Counted from the first letter of the stretch, positions 25,813 to 35,292 are shown. The stretch is DNA of 64,000 nt from Salipaludibacillus sp047795645 (GCF_047795645.1 NZ_CP181045.1:868001-932000); one strand, 5' to 3'. Program-made: numbers and translations. Notes: generated from the sequence alone by a model not told the origin.

Positions 25813-26634
25813 TTACTGTTCTTGATAAATTACCAAATAGAGATAACGAGAAATAAATATATTAAAGATGTGAAAGGGGATAGATCCCAACATTCGTTTG
25901 AAGTTGATCTTTAAAACTCCAAGACAAGCTAAGGATATATCGATGATCAAAGCAAAAATTAACATTGAAGAACGATTAAGTATTCCTGGTTTTGAAGCGT
26001 TCTTCATAGAAATATATGAGAAAACAGAACTGTAAATAGGTGCTATTACAAAGTGTTCTCTCCATGTTTCACCAAACTTAATTTGCCTTAGTAAAGCAGA
26101 TACATACATTAAGGTAACTGATATCACATTGATCGATAAATAATATGCGATTGACAATGCCCACTTTTTTTTATTTGTAAGTGCTTTGTGAAAGAAATCA
26201 CTAATATAAAAATAGAGATTAAGTAAAATAAAAGTGTAAATTGGCTTCCACCAATAAACTCTATACACTTCTAAGCGTATAAACAAATTTTCTATGAGGA
26301 AATAGAATAAACTAAAGCTACATTTCCAGCTCCATTTCATATTGTTTAATGTAAGAAATGTAGCTGAAATTGGTACAAATATGGCTTGAGACAGAATAGC
26401 TCCAAAAATTCCATCTACATAACGGTTTTTAAATATTGAAGGGTTATAATTGTAACCATAAAATAAATTTAAGACTGGGTATTCAAAAACGTATGCAAAT
26501 CCTATATTAGATAGTAATAAAAGCCAAACACTTTTATGTTTTTTTCGTTTAAATAACTTAAAAATCAAATAAAGATGGATGAGAGTTAATATAAAAAAAG
26601 GTAGCGAGTTTTTATTAATGATTTTATTAAACAA
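25813..26634 (-). CDS. Polytopic membrane protein of unknown function
   Basis: 273 residues from TTG 26634 with AAGGAGG upstream. About seven or eight hydrophobic segments rich in Tyr and Trp (KSVWLLLLSNIGFAYVFEYP, WWKPIYTFILLNLYFYISDF). The pattern resembles membrane proteins common in sporeformers, but no named domain can be assigned. It is convergent with the gene at 25394. Confidence 0.6.
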   Translation of the reverse strand: MFNKIINKNSLPFFILTLIHLYLIFKLFKRKKHKSVWLLLLSNIGFAYVFEYPVLNLFYGYNYNPSIFKNRYVDGIFGAILSQAIFVPISATFLTLNNMKWSWKCSFSLFYFLIENLFIRLEVYRVYWWKPIYTFILLNLYFYISDFFHKALTNKKKWALSIAYYLSINVISVTLMYVSALLRQIKFGETWREHFVIAPIYSSVFSYISMKNASKPGILNRSSMLIFALIIDISLACLGVLKINFKRMLGSIPFHIFNIFISRYLYLVIYQEQ

Positions 26635-26764
26635 TAAAATTCCTCCTTGCCCAAGGTAAGTCGATATTTTAAGGTTTTGTTTAAATTAAGAAATATATGT
26701 GCTTAGATTTAATGAATTATCCGTTTGAAAAGAATAAATATTATAAAAAGTAATTTCCTGCTGA

Positions 26765-27011
26765 GGTGACCGCGGGGACGGTTCTAGTGGTTGAGAAAAG
26801 ATCATTCATCTAGTTAGAAATGCATATAATTCATTTGACTAAAAGAACTCCGATGGAGATACGTAATACCCACTTCATAAGCATTTACTGTGTCAGCTAA
26901 GCAGAGAAGCACTCTCTTTCTTTAGAAAGAGAGTGCTTCTCGTAGCTAATCTAATCATTAGTTATAGGAAAAGATCTAACCGGGATTAACCGAAGGAACC
27001 GTCCCCCTGGT
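26765..27011. repeat. GGGACGGTTC element carrying a host gene fragment
   Basis: Left end GGGGACGGTTCTAGTGGTTG (26770-26789); right end CCGAAGGAACCGTCCCCCTGG (26989-27009), inverted copies. Inside, 26797-26885 resembles the 3' end of the gene at 23623 (AAAAGATCATTCAT.TAGTTAGAAATG, GATGGAGATACGTAA.ACCCACTTCAT), with an insertion. A strong stem-loop (AGAAGCACTCTCTTTCTTT / AAAGAGAGTGCTTCT, about 26906-26940) and the TAGCTAATCTAATCATTAG block follow. Confidence 0.6.
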
Positions 27012-27031
27012 CATGGCGGCGCGGTAGTGAT

Positions 27032-29095
27032 TTATAATGATTGGGGTAATTGTGATGAAAGTATCACAACCCCAAACGGTTCCATAACAACATCACCTTC
27101 CAATGCTTTATCTGTAAGAATATTGGTCCGCTTACTTTTTACCTGGATTGTTTGTGCGTCTTTCGAATAGTTCAATAGGAAAACATACTCTTTTCCGCTC
27201 TTCGCTTTCCTAATAGCTAACTCCACTTTTTGTGGGATAGCTAGCCACTCTTTTACAGGTGAAGTAATCTGCAATTCTTCTAGTAGAAAACTCGCTGATT
27301 TCTCTGTGAAAACACCGCCGTAATAATAAACCGTCCCTTTTCCTACGGAATGTTTTACCAATGCAGGCTTGTTTTCATAAAACGGGTCATCGTAGCTTCC
27401 TACTACTTCTGCATTCTCAGATTGAACTTGTAGCACCTCACTGAATCCGTCTGACTGAAACGTGCCAGTTTTTGTTGTAACGGAAGGTGCCAGATGATCT
27501 TCATTGTGAATAGAAAACTCCTCCACCGTCACTCCACTAAGCTCACTTACTACTCCAGGGAATGGCTTCATGTAACATTTCCCTGTATTATCCTTATAGC
27601 CCGTTCGGCAGCCGAATATCACATTTCCACCAGCTTTCACGAAATTCTCCAAAAGGTGTGATGTTTTTTCCGTCATAATCGCTGGGTGAGGGTAGATTAA
27701 CGTAGAATAGTTCTGTAGATCTTCAACTGTTGTATTATCGTGAATATAGGTCACATTTGATGGAATATGACGATATTGCAACACTTTAAACCACGAAATA
27801 TTACTTTTGTTAGAGAGAGGACCATGCCACAAATCTAATTCTCCGTCCCATTCATTGTCATAATCTCGAACGATGGCAACCTCCGCTTGATACTCAGTTC
27901 CCTTAATATCGTTACCTACTTTGATTAGCTCGTTTCCAATTATCGTAGCTTCTTCTACTCGGCGATTAGGCTGGTTATGATAATCATTAATGCCATGCCA
28001 ATAAATCTCTGTGCCCATCGTTGCCGTTCTCCAGCGGAAATAAAGGACCATATCCGCTCCATGAGCAATAGATTGGTAAGTCCACAACCTCATTTGCCCG
28101 CGTTTGGGTGAAGGTTGTTGCATTCGATTCACCCAGCCACCTGGACCTGATTGCTGTTCAAACACGGCAAAGGTTGACGAGATACTTCTAACATTACTCA
28201 GATTCCAGCTCCATTTACGATCTAATAGCGGCTTATCCTCTTTGTCTGGAAAAATCGTGCTGAAGTTTGGATACGAATCATATGCGAAAAAATCGAGTAG
28301 ATCATCTGTCATTTCGTGATTATTCAAATGTCCAAACAATCCATTTGTTGTGATCCAATGATGCGGTGCAACCTCTTGAATAATATCTGCCTGAAGTTTC
28401 GCATAGGCAATCGTACTATCAGAAATAAATCGCTTTTCATCCAACGCAAGATGAGGGTTCGGTGATTGGGATGGATTAGGTCTTGATAAATGTATTTGGT
28501 CCCAGCTCGAATACGTCTGGCTCCAAAAAACAGTTCCCCATGCTTTATTTACATTATCTAACGTCTCATATTTTTTCTTTACCCAGTTTCGAAAAGCTTT
28601 GTGGTCTGCGTCTGAATAAAAAACATTTATTTCACAGTTAAACTCATTATCAAGCTGCCAACCAATTACTGCAGGGTGATCTTTATAATGATCTACCATT
28701 TTCCGAACAATTCTAGCAGAAAGCTTATGGTAGATTTCTGCATTATAATTGTAATGTCTTCTTAATCCATGTTGAAGTTGAACACCTTCTTGCGTCACAT
28801 TTAATACTTCTGGATATTTATGTGTCAGCCACGCTGGTGGAGTAGCTGTAGGTGTTCCTAGTACTACTTTTAATCCATACTCATGTGCCAAGTCAATGGC
28901 ACGATCAAAAAGCTCAAAGGAAAACTCTCCTTCGGAAGGCTCAAAAATGGCCCAAGCAAACTCCGCAACCCTTACTGTGGAGAAGTTCATCTCCTTCATG
29001 CGTCGGTAATCGTCGGCCCAAAGCTCCTCAGGCCATTGCTCCGGATAATAACAAACACCTAATTGAAACTCCTCATTTTTCACAAATTTCTTCAT
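27032..29095 (-). CDS. GH42 beta-galactosidase
   Basis: About 687 residues, normal for GH42. The TIM barrel shows the acid/base Glu in VIGWQLDNEF and the nucleophile Glu in FAVFEQQSGPGGW; LGVCYYPEQWPEE is the usual start, and a trimerisation-like domain and beta tail follow from about 390. It is cytosolic (no signal peptide) and hydrolyses beta-galactosides, often short oligosaccharides from plant galactans rather than lactose. ATG 29095 fits AAGGAGG; ATG 29101 is too close to it. No transporter or regulator is adjacent. Confidence 0.93.
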   Translation of the reverse strand: MKKFVKNEEFQLGVCYYPEQWPEELWADDYRRMKEMNFSTVRVAEFAWAIFEPSEGEFSFELFDRAIDLAHEYGLKVVLGTPTATPPAWLTHKYPEVLNVTQEGVQLQHGLRRHYNYNAEIYHKLSARIVRKMVDHYKDHPAVIGWQLDNEFNCEINVFYSDADHKAFRNWVKKKYETLDNVNKAWGTVFWSQTYSSWDQIHLSRPNPSQSPNPHLALDEKRFISDSTIAYAKLQADIIQEVAPHHWITTNGLFGHLNNHEMTDDLLDFFAYDSYPNFSTIFPDKEDKPLLDRKWSWNLSNVRSISSTFAVFEQQSGPGGWVNRMQQPSPKRGQMRLWTYQSIAHGADMVLYFRWRTATMGTEIYWHGINDYHNQPNRRVEEATIIGNELIKVGNDIKGTEYQAEVAIVRDYDNEWDGELDLWHGPLSNKSNISWFKVLQYRHIPSNVTYIHDNTTVEDLQNYSTLIYPHPAIMTEKTSHLLENFVKAGGNVIFGCRTGYKDNTGKCYMKPFPGVVSELSGVTVEEFSIHNEDHLAPSVTTKTGTFQSDGFSEVLQVQSENAEVVGSYDDPFYENKPALVKHSVGKGTVYYYGGVFTEKSASFLLEELQITSPVKEWLAIPQKVELAIRKAKSGKEYVFLLNYSKDAQTIQVKSKRTNILTDKALEGDVVMEPFGVVILSSQLPQSL

Positions 29096-29160
29096 CAACA
29101 TATCCTCCTTGTAAGCTCAATGTTGACTACAATTATACACGAATGTGTAAGGTTTTCGTT

Positions 29161-29217
29161 TGCCTCTAATTTCCCCAGTGCAGTATAACTTTACCGCACT
29201 AGGGATCGGCACCTTTT
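29161..29217. repeat. GGTGCCTG-family hairpin repeat
   Basis: CCCAGTGCAGTATAACTTTACCGCACTAGGG is a near-typical core with TTTTC after it; it lies just upstream of the GH42 promoter region. Confidence 0.6.
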
Positions 29218-29416
29218 CTGGTTAGTTTAATCAAGTGTATTATTTTCGTTAATCAAACAATATAGTTAGAAATAATAGTCGAAATGGTAACGGAAGCATA
29301 GAGGTGTTCTTATGGAGTTTTAGAATTTTTCACTTCAGAAATAATATTAAAACCTTTATAATTAAGGTGGATAGATCATTTATATAATAACAAGGGTTTT
29401 TCAGGAGGGGAAATAG

Positions 29417-29692
29417 ATGGACAATAAAAAAGAAGAACTTATTAAAGTTTTAAAAAAGCAGTTGAAGGATGGAGAGAAAGTTACTTTTGAATTAAATGCC
29501 TTTGAATATAGAGATTTAGAGTCAAATAAATATTTTCTACTAAAAGATGGTTTTTTGTGCGAATATATTAATGACAATTTTAATAGGAGAGTAGAAGTTA
29601 ATGAATTAGAAAAAATTTTAGATAAGATTGCTGTAAACAAGTTAAAGAACAAGGAACAATTAGATGATGTGAAGAATTTTTTAGATATTTAA
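29417..29692 (+). CDS. Hypothetical protein, 91 residues
   Basis: ATG 29417 follows AGGAGGGGAAATAG. The product is charged and mostly helical (KKEELIKVLKKQLKDGEK, VEVNELEKILDKIAVNKL), with no membrane span. No family recognised. A strong hairpin repeat ends the transcript. Confidence 0.55.
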   Translation: MDNKKEELIKVLKKQLKDGEKVTFELNAFEYRDLESNKYFLLKDGFLCEYINDNFNRRVEVNELEKILDKIAVNKLKNKEQLDDVKNFLDI

Positions 29693-29710
29693 GGAGCAGG
29701 ATTTTTATTG

Positions 29711-29768
29711 TGGTGCCTGATCCCCAGTGCAGTATAATTTTACTGTTCTGGGGATCAGGCACTTTTTA
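29711..29768 (+). repeat. GGTGCCTG-family hairpin, intact, likely terminator
   Basis: GGTGCCTGATCCCCAG (29712-29727) pairs with CTGGGGATCAGGCAC (29748-29762), followed by TTTTT. This is the best-preserved copy and should terminate the gene at 29417. Confidence 0.75.
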
Positions 29769-29784
29769 AGTAATATATAACATT

Positions 29785-30502
29785 GACTCTCGGTCTTCTG
29801 CAACCAGCTCACATTGAGAAAAACAACGGCTACAGATATTATACGACAGACCAGTTTTAAGCAAACCGGTTTTTTGATAGTTAATATTTCGCAAGTGAAA
29901 GAAGGATACAACGTATCGGACATGATTCAAAAGAAAGAAGCAGAAATAAAAATGGAATGGAAAGTTGCATCTGACAAGCTCTCTCGGATAAAAACTTATC
30001 GAAAAGCACATAAAAGGGTGATTCTAATGAATTATCAAGCAGTAATGAAAGAGTTGCCAGTATGTATCGTTTATTCGAAAACACTGAGAGTTCCTAACTA
30101 TGATGCTTATTTTAAGTTGGTTCCAGAGATTGGAGAAGAAGTAACAGCTGCCAATCCATCCTTGAAACTGTCTAAACCTGAGTATATTCCTTCATCATTT
30201 ACCTTGATGGTGAGTATAAAGAGAAAGATTTGTGAGGTGGTGGAACAGTTCGGTGTAGAGCCATAGGAATTACTTTTAAGAAAATAGATAGTGTTCAGGC
30301 TGTTTCCGTTCTTCATAAAGGACTATACGATATAAATGGAAATACCTATGCTTATGTTTTCAAGTGGATGAAGGAAAATGATTACGCGGCAACGGGAAAT
30401 CCAAGAGAGAGCTTTATTGATGGGATTTGGAACAAAGAATCTTCAAATGATTGGCTCACAGTACTTCAAGTTCCAGTAGAGAAAAATAATGAGAATTTCT
30501 AG
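29785..30502 (+). pseudogene. MerR regulator with GyrI-like effector domain, frameshifted
   Basis: The start reads GLLQPAHIEKNNGYRYYT, a clear MerR DNA-binding wing, in one frame. A middle part in a second frame has coiled-coil sequence and LRVPNYDAYFKLVPEIGEE, typical of the GyrI-like effector domain. The end, in a third frame (30266-30502), reads SVQAVSVLHKGLYD and NPRESFIDGIWNKES. At least two frameshifts and a lost start remove function. The relatives activate multidrug exporters such as Blt. Confidence 0.75.
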
Positions 30503-30576
30503 TACTGGCACAATTGCTTTAAAACATTAATATAATTGGGGCAGGTGGTTAGAATATCATCAGTTCATATTAAGGG

Positions 30577-30612
30577 AACACAGGGACGGTAATCTGTCCC
30601 TGTGTTTTCTTA
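30577..30612. terminator. Strong intrinsic terminator
   Basis: Perfect 11-bp stem AACACAGGGAC (30577-30587) and GTCCCTGTGTT (30596-30606), then TTCTTAT. Placed to end the diguanylate cyclase transcript and the remnant on the other strand. Confidence 0.85.
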
Positions 30613-30621
30613 TAAATGCTT

Positions 30622-32514
30622 TCAAAGCTCTTCTGTAATAGGTAAAGAATAAACTTGATTTCTTCCTGCAATCTTTGCTTGGTATAACGCCTGATCTGCT
30701 TTCTTTAATATGCTATTCATATCTTCTGTAGTATTTGGAATTACGGTGATTAGCCCAATACTTACAGTTACATAGTTGGAAATGAGTGATTTTTCATGGG
30801 CTATTTTTAATTGTTCAATTTTCTGCTTTATTTTTTGGGCGAATTGTTCCGCTTCCTCTTTACTGAGCTGAGGAATCACATAAACGAATTCCTCACCACC
30901 ATATCTTGCCACTAATCCATCTGTTGATTTATTAATTCTTTCTTCATTTAATGATTGTGCAACGAGCTTTAAACACTCGTCGCCCTGTTGATGTCCATAA
31001 TAATCATTGTAATTTTTAAAGTAATCAATATCTAAGAAAAGAATCGATAAGGGTGTTTTTTCTTGTGCGGAAATTTCATATTGCTGCTTATAGTATTCAT
31101 CAAATTGTCTTCTGTTTGGTATGTTTGTCAGTCCATCAATGAGTGCCATTCTTTGTAGTTTTTCGTTAAGTTCCTTTAACTTTTTATTGGACTGTTGAGT
31201 TTGTTGCGTGCGTTGTTCTACCTTGATTTCAAGTTCGCTATTTAATTGCGATAGATCTTTGGTTAACTCCACTGAAAGATCCAGGGAAGAGGAGAGTCTT
31301 TTTGATAGTACTAAAGAAAAGCATATGATGAAAATGCTGATACCAATTGGATAATAAGTCGATTCAGGTCTGTTAGAGTTAAATAAAGAAGTAAAAATAT
31401 CCAAAAGAATGGTGGTCATTAAAAAGCTAATCCCCGTAATTAAGTAATAACTTCCATCCTGCTTTGCCTTCAATGATTTAATTACAACAGTAATACCATA
31501 ACAAACACATATAATCATAAAAAACTGAAAATAGACTATAAATGAAAGATAAGTTTGAGCTGTTGTAAAAATAGTAAGTAGGGCGTAAAAAAATGTAACA
31601 ATAATAGTACTTAATGTAAACCATTTACTACTTTGCTTAGGATACAGGCGAAACAAGACCATTGCTAATAGTGGGATATGGCTATAGAGACTTATGAAAT
31701 CCAATTTCATTGCGATATTCCAATCGATGTTTGGAAATATTTTTGTGAAGAGAACATTTCCAACCATTGAATAGCGGAAAGCAGCGACTAAACAATATGC
31801 TCCGAAATAAAAGAAATAAGTTTCTGTCATTCTGAAAAAACCAAGTCCAATATGGTAAATGCTAGATAGTAATAAAATGCCAAACAATATCGATCGTAAA
31901 ATAGTTTCATAGAGGTGGTTATGATGAATATTCTCTGATTTACCTAATATGATCGGTTCCAATAATCCGCCGGTATTATAATTGTAATTAGATATTTGTA
32001 GGGTAACAGAGAATGTTTTGTTTTTTTGTGAAAAATACACCACCTGAGGTTGTTTCTCAGGAATACTAGTTGCTTCATTCGTACTAACCTGACCGTTTGT
32101 AGCTAGGAGTTTGTCATCAATCCATAAATTGAAATTAGATTGCATGTAAGGAATTTTGAGTCCCATCACTTCATTTATTTCGTTCATGGAGACTTTTAGC
32201 CTGTAAGTTGCAAAGCCCTCCTTTGGAAGAGGTTCACCATCTAGTGATTGTGTATGCCAGACACTAGGTATATCGATAACATCAGTTTGTTTCATCTTAG
32301 ATTCGCTTTTGAAATCAGTGGGGTCAAGTAGTTGGTTCCAATGAAGGTCCCACTGTCCATTTAAGTTCACTAAAGATTCTTCGCTGTCCCATTCAGAAAG
32401 ATCAAGCTCGCCACCAATTGCAGTGAAACTGGTATCAACATTTTTATGTGGAGCGGAACATGCTGGTAAAATGATAGTCACAAACAATAATAATATTATT
32501 AAGTATTGTTTCAT
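30622..32514 (-). CDS. 7TMR-DISM diguanylate cyclase, paralogue of 9497-11404
   Basis: About 630 residues, same layout as the paralogue: lipobox LPAC, DISM sensory domain, seven spans, coiled coil, and GGDEF domain with ARYGGEEFVYV. STDG replaces RxxD, so no product-inhibition site. Sensory and GGDEF parts are nearly identical to the other copy, while membrane spans differ more. ATG 32514 suits GAAAGAGGTG. The perfect palindrome at 32538-32557 lies just upstream. Confidence 0.92.
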   Translation of the reverse strand: MKQYLIILLLFVTIILPACSAPHKNVDTSFTAIGGELDLSEWDSEESLVNLNGQWDLHWNQLLDPTDFKSESKMKQTDVIDIPSVWHTQSLDGEPLPKEGFATYRLKVSMNEINEVMGLKIPYMQSNFNLWIDDKLLATNGQVSTNEATSIPEKQPQVVYFSQKNKTFSVTLQISNYNYNTGGLLEPIILGKSENIHHNHLYETILRSILFGILLLSSIYHIGLGFFRMTETYFFYFGAYCLVAAFRYSMVGNVLFTKIFPNIDWNIAMKLDFISLYSHIPLLAMVLFRLYPKQSSKWFTLSTIIVTFFYALLTIFTTAQTYLSFIVYFQFFMIICVCYGITVVIKSLKAKQDGSYYLITGISFLMTTILLDIFTSLFNSNRPESTYYPIGISIFIICFSLVLSKRLSSSLDLSVELTKDLSQLNSELEIKVEQRTQQTQQSNKKLKELNEKLQRMALIDGLTNIPNRRQFDEYYKQQYEISAQEKTPLSILFLDIDYFKNYNDYYGHQQGDECLKLVAQSLNEERINKSTDGLVARYGGEEFVYVIPQLSKEEAEQFAQKIKQKIEQLKIAHEKSLISNYVTVSIGLITVIPNTTEDMNSILKKADQALYQAKIAGRNQVYSLPITEEL

Positions 32515-32537
32515 ATTGTTCACCTCTTTCATGGTGA

Positions 32538-32557
32538 CTAAAGTTATATAACTTTAG
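32538..32557. promoter_or_regulatory. 20-bp perfect palindrome upstream of diguanylate cyclase 2
   Basis: CTAAAGTTATATAACTTTAG equals its own reverse complement and sits at the same distance from the start as in the paralogue. Confidence 0.55.
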
Positions 32558-32746
32558 TTGTGTTATTCCATTTAATAGTGAAAAAAGTATTCATATGTAG
32601 GAAAATTATATCATATTGTGAGAGCGTGAGGGGAAAAGATTTTTTCTTGTTTTCACTTAATTTTTGGGACCATAAACAATGAATAAAATAGGTGACTTAA
32701 CTTTCGTAGATAGAAAAAAATTCAATTTATCTAAGGGAGGGTTTAT

Positions 32747-32824
32747 ATGTCGGTATTTTTAAATCTTGTTGTCATCCAATCAGACAACTTAGAGATGTTA
32801 ATTCCATTTCATCAAAAACTATAA
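32747..32824 (+). pseudogene. N-terminal scrap of a VOC (glyoxalase-like) gene
   Basis: ATG 32747 follows AAGGGAGGG. The 25 residues (FLNLVVIQSDNLEMLIPFHQ) match the first beta strand and helix of VOC proteins, then TAA. The remaining 100 or so residues of the family are absent. Confidence 0.45.
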
Positions 32825-32929
32825 TCAATAATTCATTTAAAAAGGAAATCAAGATCTTCTAAATCGAGTATTGTTAATACTTTTCTTGTACAAATTGGTA
32901 TTACTGTATAAGCTGATTTAGAAATGAGA

Positions 32930-33487
32930 TTAAAGTCTTTCCCATAATTTAATTACATTTCTTAGCTCCCTACCATCAAAAGTCAATTTATAAATATCCG
33001 GCATATCAAGATTTTCCCAAAAAGTGAAATCATACTGACTATCGAAATAGTTCATAATTAAAGCCATTATATTTCCATGTATGCCGATAACAATGTTTTT
33101 ACGATTGTAAGTATCTAATACAGTATAAGTGGTTTCTACGCCTCTTTTTTGAGCAGTATCATTAGACTCGCCACCTTCCCAAGAAAAACTGGAATCCTCC
33201 CATACTTTTGTTATAGCAAGAATAAAATCATCCGCGGGAATTGAAGTTAAAATCCTTTCTTTAAACCCATCTAATATTTCAACCTCTTTATCTATGTGTT
33301 TAGCAACGCCTTTCACTGTTTGGATAGCACGCTTATACGGGCTAGAAATAACAATGTCAATTTTCTCGTGCTTTAATAATTTAGTGACTTTCATTGCATC
33401 AGAAATACCTCTATCTGATAAAGGTCTGCCTAATTCATCTGGTGTATATGTAGAATGTGCGTGCCTAACAAAATATAAATTAGTCAT
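32930..33487 (-). CDS. Histidine phosphatase family protein
   Basis: 185 residues from ATG 33487 with TAGGAGTTGA upstream. LYFVRHAHSTYTPDE holds the catalytic RH, SSPYKRAIQTVKG the second Arg region, and IGIHGNIMA the second His. Cytosolic phosphatase, substrate unknown; related to the gene at 24701. Confidence 0.85.
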   Translation of the reverse strand: MTNLYFVRHAHSTYTPDELGRPLSDRGISDAMKVTKLLKHEKIDIVISSPYKRAIQTVKGVAKHIDKEVEILDGFKERILTSIPADDFILAITKVWEDSSFSWEGGESNDTAQKRGVETTYTVLDTYNRKNIVIGIHGNIMALIMNYFDSQYDFTFWENLDMPDIYKLTFDGRELRNVIKLWERL

Positions 33488-33570
33488 TTTAAAATCAACT
33501 CCTAATATAAAGTGCTATATTACCATTTTTTTGATAGATTATCTGTACATCTAATAATACCAAAAATTTT

Positions 33571-33629
33571 GGTGCCTAGTTCTTTAATGCAGTATAACTT
33601 TACCTCATTGGGGGGGCAGTCACCTTTTA
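33571..33629. repeat. GGTGCCTG-family hairpin repeat
   Basis: GGTGCCTAGTTCTTTAATGCAG, then GGGGGGGCAGTCACCTTTTA; arms partly decayed. Confidence 0.55.
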
Positions 33630-33745
33630 TTGTGTTGTTTAATGGGAAACGGATCGGGAATTATAAGAAGTGTGTGTAGATTATTTTAGCAGTCAGTCAT
33701 ATTTGTCGATAATTATTAATCTAAAAACTTAGAGGAGGAAAAGTT

Positions 33746-34936
33746 GTGGGAAAGTATTTTTTACCTTCAAGTGGGAAAAAAAGTTGGAAAAGTTTATTGA
33801 CTAATCCGAAGAAACAGTGGAAATCCGGTTACTCAGCAAAAGAGTTGGCGAAGTGTTGGGAGGAAGCGGAAGGGTTTCCGACTTCTGTTGTAACAACCTT
33901 CGAAGAAAGTCAAATAACTTTATTAAAAGATGTAGAATTTTTATTTGGATTTCCAGAATACAAGGTTTCTTTGCTAGGTGGATCAGCAACTTCTCAGAAC
34001 GATCTTTATGTTTTAGCGAAAGCAGGTAAGGAGCTTCTGACGATCATGGTAGAAGGAAAAGTTACCGAATCTTTTGGGGCAACTATCGAAACTTGGAAAG
34101 AAAAAAATCCGACCAGCGGAAAAATAGAAAGGCTGTTTTATTTACTCGATACGTTGAATTTAAAAGAAGATTCAGTGTTGGAAATACGCTATCAATTACT
34201 GCATCGGGCTGCTTCCGCGCTTATCGAAGCTCATCGCGTGCAAGCTAATCATGCACTAATTCTCGTACATTCTTTTAGTGAAACAGGAAAAGGGTACGAA
34301 GATTATGCTGATTTTGTAAAACTGTTTGATTTAACGCCAAAAGAGGACAAGGTTGTCGGTCCAATTTCACTAAACGGAGTGAACGTATACTTTGGTTGGA
34401 TTAATGAAGTAAAGGAAGTTGAGGTCAGCCATATTGATGAAAATAAAATTCTATTACCGAATACATTAAGAGGTAGAAGCATCCATGAGAACGTCATACC
34501 AACAGTTGGCAACATAAAGAACATGATAAAGAAACTTACAGAAGTGAATGGAGACTTATCACAACTTAAATCGTGGGAAAAAAGAAGTTTTCGAGCGTAT
34601 CAAATAGATGATATTAAGAGTCAAGTCATGGAAGCAAGTCAATCCGATCAAATAAAGCTAATTAGGAATCACATTTTAAATGGAGACCCAGCAGATTTTG
34701 GAGCGAGCTGTATAGACATCTATTTAGTGGCATTTGTAGCAGAAAATTACGGAGCGGGAAAAGAAACATTCATAGACTATGTAATGACAAATGGTATTAC
34801 CGATAAAGCTAATTCTGCGCAAGCAATATGGCAAGTTGGAAAAGGTGACGGTGTATTCCTAAATATCCTCCATAAAGACGGCTCTGTGAAGGATTGGAGT
34901 TTCATTGCGTCTTGGATAAAAGGACCTATAGAATAG
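33746..34936 (+). CDS. DUF6946-like protein with possible PD-(D/E)XK nuclease core
   Basis: 396 residues from GTG 33746, AGGAGG upstream. The first 225 residues resemble the DUF6946 group: KQWKSGYSAKELAKCWEEA, SQNDLYVLAKAGKELLTIMV then EGKV, and HRAASALIEAHR. The order N-D ... E-G-K on consecutive strands looks like the D...(D/E)-x-K site of restriction-like nucleases; this is inference. The last 130 residues (FGASCIDIYLVAFVAENYG) are an extra domain I do not recognise. No partner genes adjoin it. Confidence 0.6.
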   Translation: MGKYFLPSSGKKSWKSLLTNPKKQWKSGYSAKELAKCWEEAEGFPTSVVTTFEESQITLLKDVEFLFGFPEYKVSLLGGSATSQNDLYVLAKAGKELLTIMVEGKVTESFGATIETWKEKNPTSGKIERLFYLLDTLNLKEDSVLEIRYQLLHRAASALIEAHRVQANHALILVHSFSETGKGYEDYADFVKLFDLTPKEDKVVGPISLNGVNVYFGWINEVKEVEVSHIDENKILLPNTLRGRSIHENVIPTVGNIKNMIKKLTEVNGDLSQLKSWEKRSFRAYQIDDIKSQVMEASQSDQIKLIRNHILNGDPADFGASCIDIYLVAFVAENYGAGKETFIDYVMTNGITDKANSAQAIWQVGKGDGVFLNILHKDGSVKDWSFIASWIKGPIE

Positions 34937-35152
34937 TACATCGGGAGAAATTCATACACTTGCTTGACACAACTAGGTAACTAGGGAGAAGCGTAGGGAC
35001 GTTTTGGCACCAGTGAAAAAGTCTATTTAAATCATTGCATTGATCAAAATCGATGGAGAATTACTAATCTGACATTATAAAACTTGCTAGTTTACTTGAT
35101 ATTCATGGTACAATAAACCTAAGAAAATCACGCGAAGGAAGACACTGGAATT

Positions 35153-35209
35153 AAGGTGCCTGACTCCCGGTGCAGTATGACTTTACCGCACTTGGTGCAG
35201 GCACTTTTT
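35153..35209. repeat. GGTGCCTG-family hairpin repeat
   Basis: GGTGCCTGACTCCCGGTGCAG pairs with CGCACTTGGTGCAGGCAC, then TTTTT. The gap 34937-35292 shows nothing else. Confidence 0.65.
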
Positions 35210-35292
35210 GTTATTTTTTGTTATATTATTATAATTTTTCATGGAGTATGAATGCACCTAAGAATCTACTTGAACGGAGTTGATCGACAAGA

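Noticed and set aside
32930..34936. Two-gene defence system (phosphatase plus nuclease-like protein)
   Set aside because: The genes are divergent with a repeat between them and the phosphatase has a paralogue elsewhere in the window, so no functional link is supported.
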